Shown here piece by piece: positions 54,126 to 64,000 of a stretch of 64,000 nt of DNA (positions within the stretch are counted from its first letter, which is position 1; each line of letters begins with the position of its first letter). The notes below the pieces were generated by a model. It saw nothing but the letters and a program-made list of their open reading frames with translations, was not told where the DNA came from and did no database searches. This DNA comes from Nageia nagi (Eukaryota; Pinophyta), in the NCBI GenBank assembly GCA_050084985.1, contig JBITNC010000002.1, forward strand, positions 37,696,001 through 37,760,000, in the 5' to 3' direction. The position numbers were made by a program, and so were the translations under genes.

Positions 54126-54479
54126 CAGTGAGAATATCTTAAGGGATTGATAAGAAATTTCAAATCTATTCTATTTTTGTGTTCAAGGTTGAAGAGAAAA
54201 TTATAAGGAATTGAAAAAAATGATTTATATGTAATGTAATCTGATTAGATCATGTAGTGATTATAGGAATGCATGTATACTCAAATGGAAGTTTTGATTT
54301 GTGACTATAACTTTTAATTTTTGTGTAAAATCAATGATGTCATTATACAAATTTTGAAGATTCTTTAATTTCGAACTCAATTTAGAAACATCATAGGATT
54401 GTATATGTTCTTAAAGAAATTACAAATTTGTTACTATAATTTGTAAGACATAATATAAGTAATTATTATTGTTAAATTG

Positions 54480-54880
54480 CTCAAATTATTGATATAGACT
54501 TTCATGAAAAACATGTTAACCTCGCAAGTTTATGCCTTTTTTTTCAATGTCAGATGATTGTATTCTCTTTTGCTATGTGTATATGATTGCTTCAATAAGG
54601 GAGATGGAAAGACCATGCTGGACTTTAAACTTAAGATTGTTCTATGATTCAAATATTTTGGTGTTTTTTTATTTTATAACTGAAGTTCATGTATTCAGTG
54701 ACAAACAAGAGCTGATCAAATTTGAGTATTATCATTTGAAAATATTCAAGAGGTTAGTTAAGAAAATTTTAAAATTTTAAATTGTATGATGTATTTACAA
54801 TTTTAAAAATTTTAATTGTGGAAAGTACTACATAAATAAGAGAGAAATTCGGTTGATTATGAGTGGATGATTTTTTTGAA
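54480..54880. repeat. Segmental duplication, copy 1
   Basis: Shares TATTGATATAGACTTTCA, GTATTCTCTTTTGCTA, TGTGTATATGATTG, GACCATGCTNGACTTTA and GGTTGATTATGAGTGGATGA with 57050-57480 in the same orientation. It is diverged by substitutions and small indels. Confidence 0.8.
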
Positions 54881-56762
54881 AAAATTATTGTAAGGGATGC
54901 CAACCACTTTCACCACTTCAAAGATGGGTAATGTTTATATGATGTTTATTGCCTTTTATATCTCTTCAATTGTTTATACGATGTTTATTGTTTTTAATCT
55001 CTCTTCATCTATGTATATGATGTTTGAGTTGTATTTTAATCATTTACAATGTGGGCCTACTATTGATTTTTTATTGCTTATATGGAGATAAAGTCTGTTG
55101 GTATTTTAGTACATTGGTTTTGATTGTCTTTTCTTTAAATTTCTATCTATTTTACAATGCCTTAATTACTCCTTAATTTGCAACTATTTAAGATTACAAA
55201 AGAGCATAAGAACTCAAAAGTTCTCAACTAGGGTTTGATACAAATGGTTACAATTATGGTTGACTTTGGGGTTTCTTACATAAAACAAATGGTTCTGAGT
55301 TTTCGTTACAGTGTTCATGAAGTTTGTCTCTATTAGCATTGTGTGGTCAAAATTTTATAATTTACAATTTATGACAAGATGTTATTGATTTCTATAAGCA
55401 TATTGGTTTGCAATTAAGTGTTGCAACCATAAGATACCCAATTATGAAGTTTATTAGTGTTCTGCAAATATATTGGATTAGGTACGAGAGCTATTGTTTT
55501 ATTAATTTATTCTTTGTGTTCCTTGTAAATGTAAATTGTGTACTAAACCTAATTGTGGGATGTACATATATTAAGGGGTTTCTTGCATTTGTAAATATTG
55601 CACTTTTAAGTGTACTTGATGTTGAATATGAGAAGAATCCTTATAAGGTAGCTCACTAATTCTTGATGATTATATTCATACTATTATGTTAGATGTTTAT
55701 ATTTTTTTGAGCTCTATTATTGATGATTGTATTTCAACAAGAGGCCTATTGTAGCACCAAATAATTTTTATAAGATTACATGATTTAATATTTGTGGTCT
55801 TTTTGCCTAATAAAAAGTATTTTGTGCAAGTTGATAAGAGGACTCACTCAAATGTAGTTGCATTGAGAGCCATAACTAGTGAAGATGGGATGACTACATA
55901 TTGGTGTGCATTTGTTTCCGTTCCATTACATTTTATTTTTGTTCTTATTTAATATATTTTATTTTTATAAGGTTATTTTAGTCAACCATTCAAAATTTGA
56001 CCTTGTAATATTTATAGGGCTATAATTATTGTAACTTTTTGTGTATTATTATTATACAAGCATCTAAATTTCAAATGTTTTTCTTTAATAACATATGTTT
56101 GATTCCTTGTATTATATCAATTATAATTAAGCTCATTCATTAGCATGATTTACAATGCAATACAAGCTTTTATTTATAACAAAAGAATTATAAATATGGA
56201 TATAAAAGATTATGTTCTTATGAACTATACTTTCTTTGTGATATCTAATGTAAATATGTTTTTCTTCATTGTTTGTACATTTTTCTATACCTTATTTATT
56301 AATTTTGCAAATATGACTAATTTTTATATTGTTACATTGGACATTAGATTTGAATTTAAGTGCATTAGTGAAAATCAGGTTTAAGTCTATTATTATTTCA
56401 CACTTACCATATTGAGGATTTAGTTTTTATTCTTGAATACACATATTGTCAAACAAAATACTTAGCTTTTTAATGTTCCCATATTTTGAATACATGTCGA
56501 TTAAGGATGTTATCACGATTACGTACAAAAGAAACCCGCATCTAGTTATTTATCCATGAATATACATACCCCATTTTAAAGCTACAAAAGTTGCATATGC
56601 AAGAAGAATACTTGCAAAGGTTATTGAATCTGGTCTAAAATCAATAAATTGTATTTTTTGAAAATACTTAAGGGCCTCCAAACCATACGTATTTTTTGCA
56701 TATCCTAAGAATACATGGGTCTTCTATATGTTTCTAAATTTAGTATAAATATCTATAACAAC
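54881..56762. other. AT-rich sequence, nothing recognised
   Basis: Several short frames rich in Phe, Tyr and Ile reflect base composition. No domain, RNA gene or mobile element was recognised. Confidence 0.4.
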
Positions 56763-56763
56763 A

Positions 56764-56935
56764 TTCATCATAATGACATCCAAGTGAAAACCATTTCTTA
56801 ATATTATCTACATATCAAATTATTTACAAGTTTATGATACATTGTCTATTCATCACAATGACATCCAAGTGAAAATCGTTTCTTAATATTATCTACATAT
56901 CAAATTATTTATAAGTTTATGATACATTGTCTTAA
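56764..56935. repeat. 85-bp tandem duplication
   Basis: Units start at 56764 and 56849. Both contain AATGACATCCAAGTGAAAA, TTTCTTAATATTATCTACAT, ATCAAATTATTTA and AAGTTTATGATACATTGTCT with few differences, so the duplication is young. Confidence 0.88.
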
Positions 56936-57049
56936 TTGATCCTTTGATATAAACTTCAATCCTAAAATATAAAAAATTCAAATGTCCAAACTATGGAGAA
57001 ATCTTAACCTTGCTAAGAGATAGTCCAAATAATTTTTAATACTGAATTA

Positions 57050-57480
57050 TCAAGCTATTGATATAGACTTTCAATAAAAACACGTTAACCTTGCAAGCTT
57101 AGGCCTTTATTTTTCAATGTTGGGTGATCGTATTCTCTTTTGCTACAATCCTTGACATCTCCCTTGTTGTTATGTGTATATGATTGATTACTTGAATCAG
57201 GGAGTTGGAAGGACCATGCTAGACTTTATTTTTAAGATTGCTCTATGATTTAAACATTTTGATATTTTTATATTTTAGGATTGAAGTTCATGTATTCAAT
57301 GATAAACAAGAGTTAATCAATTTTTACTATGGTCATTTGAAAACATTCTAGGAGTTAGTTACAATAACTTCAAAATTTTGAATTGTATGAAGTATTTCAA
57401 ACTTCAAAAACTTAAATCGTAAAGATAACTACATAAATAAGAGTGGAATTGGGTTGATTATGAGTGGATGATTTAGTTTT
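57050..57480. repeat. Segmental duplication, copy 2
   Basis: Partner of 54480-54880. It carries a short insertion near 57152-57170 (AATCCTTGACATCTCCCTTG) relative to copy 1. Its 3' part is the left arm of the large inverted repeat at 57345-57780. Confidence 0.8.
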
Positions 57481-57780
57481 AAAATTCCATATGTTGATAA
57501 TAATATATCTTATCATACACATTCTTAATCTTATTTTTTGTTCTTTTCATGAAGTTTTTTTAAATAAACATCATGAAAAGAACAAAGAATAAGATTAAGA
57601 ATGTGTATGATAAGATATATTATTATCAACATATGGAATTTTAAAACTAAATCATCCACTCATAATCAACCCAATTCCACTCTTATGTATGTAGTTCTCT
57701 TTACGATTTAAATTTTTGAAGTTTGAAATACTCCATACAATTCAAAATTTTGAAGTTATTGTAACTAAATCCTAGAGAAT
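57345..57780. repeat. Long inverted repeat (arms ~208 bp, loop 18 bp)
   Basis: The left arm 57345-57552 runs from ATTCTAGGAGTTAGTTAC to GTTCTTTTCATGA; the right arm 57571-57780 is its near-perfect complement, from TCATGAAAAGAAC to GTAACTAAATCCTAGAGAAT. The loop is 57553-57570. A third, more diverged copy of part of the right arm follows at about 57778-57880. A transcript would fold into a long hairpin. No terminal TSD is visible, so an inverted duplication is more likely than a transposon. Confidence 0.9.
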
Positions 57781-57899
57781 AAGATTCAGAATGTGTTTGG
57801 TAAGATATAATAATATCAACTTATGGAATTTCAAAACTAAATCATTTACTCAAAACCAACCCAATTTCACTCTTTAAAAAAATAATTAGGGTTTTTAAG

Positions 57900-58060
57900 G
57901 GGGGTTTAAAACTATTGTAAAAGACCCTTCTAAAGGGGTTTTAAAATTATTGTAAAAGACCCTTTTAAAGAGTATTTTTAACAATTATAAAAGACACTTC
58001 TAGGATGGTTTAAAATTGCCATAAAAAGGCTCTATTTAGATAGTTTGCACATGCAATTTT
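57900..58060. repeat. Degenerate ~34-bp tandem repeat
   Basis: ATTGTAAAAGACCCTT or a variant recurs at about 57914, 57948, 57983 and 58015, separated by GGGGTTTTAAAA-like segments. Confidence 0.65.
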
Positions 58061-58199
58061 ACATCTATGAGGGAAATTTTACTCCACCTACAAGGGTGGT
58101 TTTAAACCATTATAAGAAAGTCTAAGATGGTAGAATTTAAAAGGTTGAAAGGTCTTTAAGGGCAATTTAGAACCATTCTTGAAGCCTAATTTTGTTGTA

Positions 58200-59250
58200 G
58201 TATTTTCATATCCCTTCAAATTCATGGTGTGATGAGTAGTGACTCTTGCTAAGGTATGAAAACAAATCTCTAAGTCTTCTTCAATCGATTACTATGTAGA
58301 TTTTATAGCCACTTCTTATGATTATACTATATCTTTTGCCTCTATAATTGATGATGGTTGGGATTTCAAATCAAGGAGATAGGCCTTTTGCTCCTTGTAA
58401 TGATGATCAAGTGTATATTTCTCATCACAATTATAACAAAATTACTTAGCTTGAAAAAATATCATTTCATTTGAAGTCAATTTCTTGATAGAAATGGATT
58501 TTGGAATTATTATTAAAATATTACTTGATGAATGATTTGGTTTATGTGTAGAGAGTAGGGGACATTATACTTTCATTGCATGTTGCATTTTCTTTCAATA
58601 AGTTTTTATAAGTCCATGAATTATATCCATGTATCTAATTTGAATAATTGAAATTCATTATTGAAATCCTCTTTTAGCCAAGCAATAAATAAAATCTTGA
58701 AGAAGGCATTAGACAAGTTGGTAGTGTGATTAGCAAGTTTTACGAAGGTAATAATATAGTCACCCACCTATAAAGTCTTTAAACTCACTTGAACCAGAGT
58801 ATACCAAGAGTAGTTTGGTAAATTGAGTCCAACTAATATTGAGTCCAACCAATTTGTCTATGCATCTTCTTCAATTATTTCCATTAATGATTGGTTTCCT
58901 AATCCAAGTAGAAGGCAATTAGATAAACAATCTTATTATCTAGAGTTTGGTGGAGGTTGAAAAATTATTTCGCTTTGATCAACTAACTTTGATGATTAGT
59001 ACCTTGAAATGTAGGGAATTCAAATTTTGTGACCATGGTTAATAGGTTTAATTGAAATTTGAATTCAAAATCGATTTGTTCTAACCCTCAAGTAGAGTCA
59101 CACCAAACACTAATCTTGGTTTAAACAAACTTATTTAAGTACATAAATGTTTGATCAACCAACTCCATAGAACTATCAAGGTTTAAATCTTATCCTACAT
59201 AGATTCAAGAAGGTTTGACTCGTAATTTTCTTAAGAGATAATTTTTGTTG
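58200..59250 (-). pseudogene. Decayed chromovirus-type gag, minus strand
   Basis: Reading from high to low coordinates: near 58735-58600 the minus strand gives LANHTTNLSDAFF-like and LKEDFNNEFQLFKLDTW stretches typical of Ty3/gypsy Gag; near 58440-58380 it gives CYNCDEKYTLDHHYKEQK and AYLLDL, a worn zinc knuckle of the type next to protease in Reina-like elements. Frameshifts and stops abound. It could have been part of the same family as the pol remnant at 41590-44800, but the two are 13 kb apart with other sequence between. Confidence 0.65.
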
Positions 59251-59963
59251 AACAATTATGCATTAACACACACTATCATTGTTGATCTCAGTTTATAATG
59301 TTTGCATGTCATTATTATAAGTCATGAAGGTTTTAATTATCTTTGATATTCATATCAAATTATTATTTTTTGTTTAAGAAAAACATAATTTGATTGCTAA
59401 ATATAAGAACTCCAAAAACTACTAAAATAGCTCTCACCATTCTGGTGTAGCACACAATATTAACCTTTTTCCAACACACAATTAAACAAGTCAATTTACT
59501 AAGTGTTCAACAAAGGTTGAATGCCTTAACACGCTCATACTTTGTTTTATCCTTTTGAGACATGACTTAATGAACAATTACTAGACAGATGTCACATTTT
59601 TCAACAAGATTAATTTCATCAAACATATATTCTTTTCCATTTGAACACCACACATTCAATATGGTTATTGAAATTGTAAACATAACCCACTTAAAATATT
59701 TAGCCTTTTATCTTATATGTATGATTCAAACACAAAATCTTAAACATGATATAACAATAAGCAGAACACTACAATCCAAATGGAACACAAGATCTTTCCA
59801 AGACCAATTGCAAATATTTGTATAAACATATAAATATCAAATCTATTTTCAAACATTATGTCCCAAAAATAAAACAATACTTCATTCCATCAACAATACA
59901 TAATCATCTACTTAATACATATTGAAATGTACTCAAAACAATTAGCTCACAAAATATCCACTG
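59251..59963. other. AT-rich sequence, nothing recognised
   Basis: No gene seen. The frame at 59589-59825 has no domain. Confidence 0.4.
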
Positions 59964-59968
59964 AATAA

Positions 59969-60456
59969 TGATGTGAATTCAGCTATAACAGGAAAACAGA
60001 AATTGAAATCCTGTCACAGAACATACAGAAGAAATCCAGACCACAAATACTCTTCTTATTCCTGAATCCACATGCTCTCCAAGAGAATACAATGCCCTTT
60101 AAATAGCCACAAAAAAAACAAAAAAACCAGAATGAGTCGGATTGCACCCAAAATTTGCATGCGCATCCCTCTTACACTAATTAAGCAGTATCTAAAATAT
60201 CCACCCTTAACTAGAAGAAAAACAAGAGTTATTAAAGGCGCAACATGCAAAAAAGCCTAAAAAATCAGGAGTGCTCTTAAAAAAGCCTATTTTTCAGGCC
60301 TTAGACGGATGAATCAGGCCTTAAAAATATCATTTTTTGGGTATGGTAGTTCTAGCGAACTTCCATAACTAGAAATTCGTCACGAAGCCACAGTTTAAAT
60401 TTCGAAGCAAAACGACCTCCGGATCAAAAGTTACGGCCCCGGCAATGCATGCATCA
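59969..60456 (-). repeat. 3' LTR of the deleted chromovirus
   Basis: 488 bp; in plus orientation TGATGTGAATTC to GCATGCATCA, with terminal inverted repeat TGATG/CATCA. It contains the last 88 bases of the ORF. The element strand starts TGATGCATGC and shares AACTTTTGATCCG with the LTR start of the 46721-52561 element, but little else by eye. Confidence 0.95.
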
Positions 60457-62618
60457 TTCTCCTCTGGTTGAAAGGAACTCTGCTCCTGCGAGTTCTGCTG
60501 TTGAAATTCCTGAAGTTTATCATTAGCAATCCTCTTTACTTCCCCCTCTGAAACCCATGTATTATCTGCTGGTGATAGCCCTTCCCATTGTACCAGGTAC
60601 TTGGTATAGCTCCCATGTCGAGTGTTGAACACTGCCCGATCAAGAATCTGTGTAATGCGCTCCTTCTTTTTCTTAGGAACTTGTTGCTCCCATTGTATTG
60701 GAGTTGTAGCCTTATATGCATTGTTGTTCCTTTTCTCCAGAATCCTACATGGACCAATCTTCTTTAGCTTCAACTTATTATAGGTGCCTTTGGGAAACCT
60801 CTCCTTACGAAGGTGGACCATCACTAAGCCGCCCTCCTGAAAAATCTTTTCTCTCCTATGTGTATCTGCTACTGCTTTATGCTTACTATTATTCTCTTGC
60901 AATTGTGCCCGAACCTCCTCCCTTGTTTCTACCTTTGGTGCAGGTAATGCATAACACCAACCAACTTCACGTGCTCCTGTGAGAAATCTTTTTGCAGTCA
61001 AAAGGCTTTGTCCTTGGGCTTCTTCCTTAAGGGGTAAAAGAACCACCTTGACACCATCTTTCCAAAATGTGTAAGTGTTCTTACTTCCATCATGATGAGT
61101 CTTCCTGTCAAACTGCCATGGTCTCCCCAATAATATATGACATGCATCCATGGGAATTACATCACACCATACCTCATCTTTATAAGTATCCCCAATGGAA
61201 AACTTTACTAGACACCTCTTATCAATAGTTACCTCATTTCCCTTCTTGATCCATGAAACACGATATGGACATGGGTGCTTTTGACATTTGAGTTTCAACT
61301 TATCAACCATTACAGTAGAAACCATGTTTTCACAACTACCACCATCAATTACCATGTTACATACCTTTCCTCCTGTTGTGCATCTTGTATGAAATATATT
61401 GGTACGCAACCAACAATTACCACTATCCTCAGCTTGCATGTTCTCCTCCCTTGGAACAATCAGGTTTCTTCTTATCATCAGGTTCTCACCCATATCTGCA
61501 GAAACTTCTGTTTCAACCTCCTCTTCTTCTTCTTCTTCAACTAGAGCAACCCTAGCATTTCCCCTCTCTTCAGCATCATATTTGGGACATTCAGATGCCT
61601 TGTGACCTTCTTCATGACATCTATAACAAATGAGTGGTTTCCATGTGCCAGCAGTAGATTGACCCCCTCCATTACCTCTTCCTCTAGGGTATCCCCTTCC
61701 TCTCTGACTTTGGTTTACCTCTTCTTGTTGAGTGGGTACGGAGGATTCTCCCTTGGAGAAATTAGATCCTTCGTGCCCCTGATTCGAAGGTGTGAGTCCC
61801 TTCTTTCCTCCTCGATTGGTCCTTCTCAATTTTTCCTCAGCCTTGAGGGCTATTTGATATGCATCCTCCACAGTAGGAGTGCGATGCATGTTAATTTCAT
61901 CTTGAATAACAAAGTTCAGACCATTTACATATCTTGCAGCCTTTTGCTCCTCTGTTTCATTTGGTTCTATTCGAATGGAAAGCTTATAAAAGTCATTGGT
62001 GTAGTCCTCAATGCTTCGTTCCTTTTGTCGCAAATTTTGGAATTGGCGAAATAAGGTCTGGGAGTAGTCTACAGGCACAAATTTCCCTTTTAGCTTCTTC
62101 TTCATTTTAGCCCAATCTCTGATCTTATCCTTGCCATCCCTTTGTCGCGTATTCTGTAGGTGATCCCACCAAATTAATGCATGTCCCTTCAACTTTGTGC
62201 ATGCAAGCTTTACCTTCTTTTCTTCAGCAAGGTTACTCCATTCAAAATATTTTTCTAGGCTATTGATCCAATCGATCAACTCCTCTGGTTTTAATCCACC
62301 AGCATACTCAGGAATCTCAATTTTGATCCCTGCATTATTTCCTTTAAGTCCTTCTAGAGCCCGTATCAACCGATTCTCAAAACATTGACCGTCTCCCATT
62401 AGGTCTTCTTGTTCTGCATCCGTCTGAACCTCAGATCTAACTTCATCAACTGTACTTTCACCATCAAATTTTGGATCTAGATGGGCATTCATATTTCTCT
62501 CTACCATGCGCTCAATTGCACCAGTTAGTTGCATTATTTGGGCCTGCAGATCCTCGATCTGCCTACTCATTTGAGTATAGGCACCTCTAGGTGCTCTGCC
62601 TCCTCTCCTAGGTGGCAT
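60369..62618 (-). CDS. Gag-protease-integrase tail-chromodomain fusion (749 aa, intact)
   Basis: The ATG at 62618 gives MPPRRGGRAPRG and the frame stays open for 749 codons. The Gag core is about residues 110-245. A CCHC knuckle CYRCHEEGHKASEC is at about 331-344. Retropepsin has VIDGGSCENMVS near 422. At about residue 565 the protein jumps from the spacer before RT (YALPAPKVETRE) to the integrase C-terminal tail (VRAQLQENNSK), then NNNAYK joins ATTPIQWEQ, then a chromodomain at about 650-700 (KYLVQWEGLSPADNTWVSEG). The last 29 codons are read from the 3' LTR. Relative to the 46721-52561 element, two segments are missing (about 2.35 kb and 87 bp), both frame-preserving. The capsid and protease roles are family knowledge; chromodomain targeting of integration is known for chromoviruses, but here there is no integrase core to target. 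Confidence 0.93.
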   Translation of the reverse strand: MPPRRGGRAPRGAYTQMSRQIEDLQAQIMQLTGAIERMVERNMNAHLDPKFDGESTVDEVRSEVQTDAEQEDLMGDGQCFENRLIRALEGLKGNNAGIKIEIPEYAGGLKPEELIDWINSLEKYFEWSNLAEEKKVKLACTKLKGHALIWWDHLQNTRQRDGKDKIRDWAKMKKKLKGKFVPVDYSQTLFRQFQNLRQKERSIEDYTNDFYKLSIRIEPNETEEQKAARYVNGLNFVIQDEINMHRTPTVEDAYQIALKAEEKLRRTNRGGKKGLTPSNQGHEGSNFSKGESSVPTQQEEVNQSQRGRGYPRGRGNGGGQSTAGTWKPLICYRCHEEGHKASECPKYDAEERGNARVALVEEEEEEEVETEVSADMGENLMIRRNLIVPREENMQAEDSGNCWLRTNIFHTRCTTGGKVCNMVIDGGSCENMVSTVMVDKLKLKCQKHPCPYRVSWIKKGNEVTIDKRCLVKFSIGDTYKDEVWCDVIPMDACHILLGRPWQFDRKTHHDGSKNTYTFWKDGVKVVLLPLKEEAQGQSLLTAKRFLTGAREVGWCYALPAPKVETREEVRAQLQENNSKHKAVADTHRREKIFQEGGLVMVHLRKERFPKGTYNKLKLKKIGPCRILEKRNNNAYKATTPIQWEQQVPKKKKERITQILDRAVFNTRHGSYTKYLVQWEGLSPADNTWVSEGEVKRIANDKLQEFQQQNSQEQSSFQPEENDACIAGAVTFDPEVVLLRNLNCGFVTNF

Positions 62619-62649
62619 CTTCTTCAATTTTCCCAGCGAGATCACACCC

Positions 62650-62661
62650 GCTCTGATACCA
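62650..62661 (-). other. Primer-binding site (initiator tRNA-Met)
   Basis: The minus strand reads TGGTATCAGAGC, two bases inside the 5' LTR edge at 62664. It is the same PBS as in the 46721-52561 element. Confidence 0.92.
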
Positions 62662-62663
62662 AA

Positions 62664-63151
62664 TGATGTGAATTCAGCTATAACAGGAAAACAGAAATTG
62701 AAATCCAGTCACAGAACATACAGAAGAAATCCAGACCACAAATACTCTTCTTATTCCTGAATCCACATGCTCTCCAAGAGAATACAATGCCCTTTAAATA
62801 GCCACAAAAAAAACAAAAAAACCAGAATGAGTCGGATTGCACCCAAAATTTGCATGCGCATCCCTCTTACACTAATTAAGCAGTATCTAAAATATCCACC
62901 CTTAACTAGAAGAAAAACAAGAGTTATTAAAGGCGCAACATGCAAAAAAGCCTAAAAAATCAGGAGTGCTCTTAAAAAAGCCTATTTTTCAGGCCTTAGA
63001 CGGATGAATCAGGCCTTAAAAATATCATTTTTTGGGTATGGCAGTTCTAGCGAACTTCCATAACTAGAAATTCATCACGAAGCCACAGTTTAAATTTCGA
63101 AGCAAAACGACCTCCGGATCAAAAGTTACGGCCCCGGCAACGCATGCATCA
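62664..63151 (-). repeat. 5' LTR of the deleted chromovirus
   Basis: 488 bp, the same ends as the 3' LTR. Four differences were seen by eye: A/T near 62705, C/T near 63042, A/G near 63073 and C/T near 63141. Confidence 0.95.
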
Positions 63152-63156
63152 AATAA

Positions 63157-64000
63157 TCAATCATGTGATATGAAAATCTTGTAGGATGTCTACTCCAATA
63201 CTCCATCGAAGTGATACAATCACTATCCTAAATTGATAAACAACCTTCAATAGAAGGTTGTCGATTAATGAAAGATGAGATACTAAAGATTCTTTGGAAG
63301 ACATCAAGGCAATAAGAAAGCTTATCTTACCAAGATAAATGTACTTACATTCTCTTTAACATTCATACATTTATAAAAACCATTCTCACATTTTATAACA
63401 ATAAATATAGCATTCAAACTTATTCAAATGTAACCTTTAAGGATGGGATTAAGGATTGAGCTCGACGATCCATATATAACTAATTTGATTAGTTATCACC
63501 CCATCAAATATAGGTCTTGGTTGGGGTTTATAGTTAATAACATAGGTTTTTCTATGTTAGCAATATATATTCCTAGATGGCAAGAACAAGAGTGGGAGAA
63601 AAAGGAGGCAAAGGGAACAATGGCAATAGCAAGGAGGGCTTAGACGATGAAGAACCAAAGCTTGCTAGATGGGATAACAAGGGGCTAGAAGGGAGAACTA
63701 CAATTGTTGCAATCAAAAGGAGTGATAATAAACTTAAGATTGCCTTAGCGAATTCTTTTGGGTTATGGCCAAGAAGGATGGATGTTGTGATAAACGTAAC
63801 ACCAAAGGCATTGCAAACCTTCTATGTAAATCTAGCTATGTGGGAAAGAGAACCTAAATCGAAGGTCATGGATAAAAAGGGTGACATTACATGTAAGTTT
63901 GTAATGGATGGACGAAAGATTAGAGATGTTTCTATGAATGAAGAATGTTAATGTCTACAATAGACGTAGAACCTTCATTGTGTTGATCAATGGTGTGGTG
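63157..64000 (+). other. Right flank with a hypothetical ORF (63577-63951)
   Basis: An open frame of 124 codons starts MARTRVGEKGGKGNNGN and ends VSMNEEC before a stop at 63951. It is basic, lacks a motif I know, and has no obvious promoter. It may be a host gene exon or an old element. The sequence from 63157 to 63440 is AT-rich without features. Confidence 0.3.

Larger units (their letters stand above)
59964..63156 (-). mobile_element. Young, internally deleted chromovirus with one intact ORF
   Basis: The element is 59969-63151 (3183 bp), flanked by AATAA at 59964-59968 and 63152-63156. It lies on the minus strand: 5' LTR 62664-63151, PBS 62650-62661, ORF 62618-60369, 3' LTR 59969-60456. 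The two 488-bp LTRs differ at only four positions by eye (0.8%), so the insertion is recent. RT, RNase H and the integrase core are absent, so movement would need enzymes from a relative. The internal region is close to that of the 46721-52561 element, but the LTRs are largely different. Confidence 0.95.

Noticed and set aside
57345-57780. DNA transposon with terminal inverted repeats
   Set aside because: The arms meet almost at the centre, no TSD is seen, and one arm is part of a longer direct duplication.

Overview
The window looks like nuclear DNA of a large-genome seed plant, most likely a conifer. It is AT-rich, gene-poor and crowded with LTR retrotransposons, LINEs, SINEs and old tandem duplications, and its one intact host gene has a first intron of about 27 kb. 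The species cannot be named from the sequence alone.

Host gene. A plus-strand gene for a U-box/ARM-repeat E3 ubiquitin ligase of the PUB4 type runs from 6270 to 36345. Four coding exons (6270-6545, 33900-34016, 34140-36152, 36262-36345) join in phase 0 with GT/AG boundaries and give an 829-residue protein: UND domain, U-box, Ser-rich linker, ARM repeats.

Layout. At 351-4477 lies a 4.1-kb solo LTR with a perfect 5-bp target-site duplication (TSD); its large 5' part is built of tandem repeats. Intron 1 (6546-33899) holds three LINE remnants with a similar 3' end, a further L1-type LINE interrupted by a tRNA-derived SINE, a 39-bp minisatellite, a probable solo LTR carrying five MYB-type motifs, a foldback MITE, a 0.8-kb tandem duplication, a second copy of the giant LTR (26970-30808, with an array of 182-183-bp units) and a 1.1-kb solo LTR (32585-33688). 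Downstream of the gene are a SINE (40331-40495), a decayed minus-strand chromovirus pol (41590-44800), a complete but inactivated chromovirus on the plus strand (46721-52561), a decayed PPR fragment, segmental and inverted duplications (54480-57780), a gag remnant, and a young minus-strand chromovirus derivative (59969-63151).

Most unusual item. The 59969-63151 element has nearly identical LTRs (4 differences in 488 bp by eye). It has lost the reverse transcriptase, RNase H and integrase core through two deletions that both keep the frame, so one 749-codon ORF joins Gag, zinc knuckle and protease to the integrase tail and chromodomain. The fuller relative 8 kb away is riddled with stops, mostly C-to-T or G-to-A changes. 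The pair suggests a non-autonomous Gag-protease-chromodomain element that moved recently using enzymes supplied by relatives. All calls were made by reading the sequence; no database search was possible.
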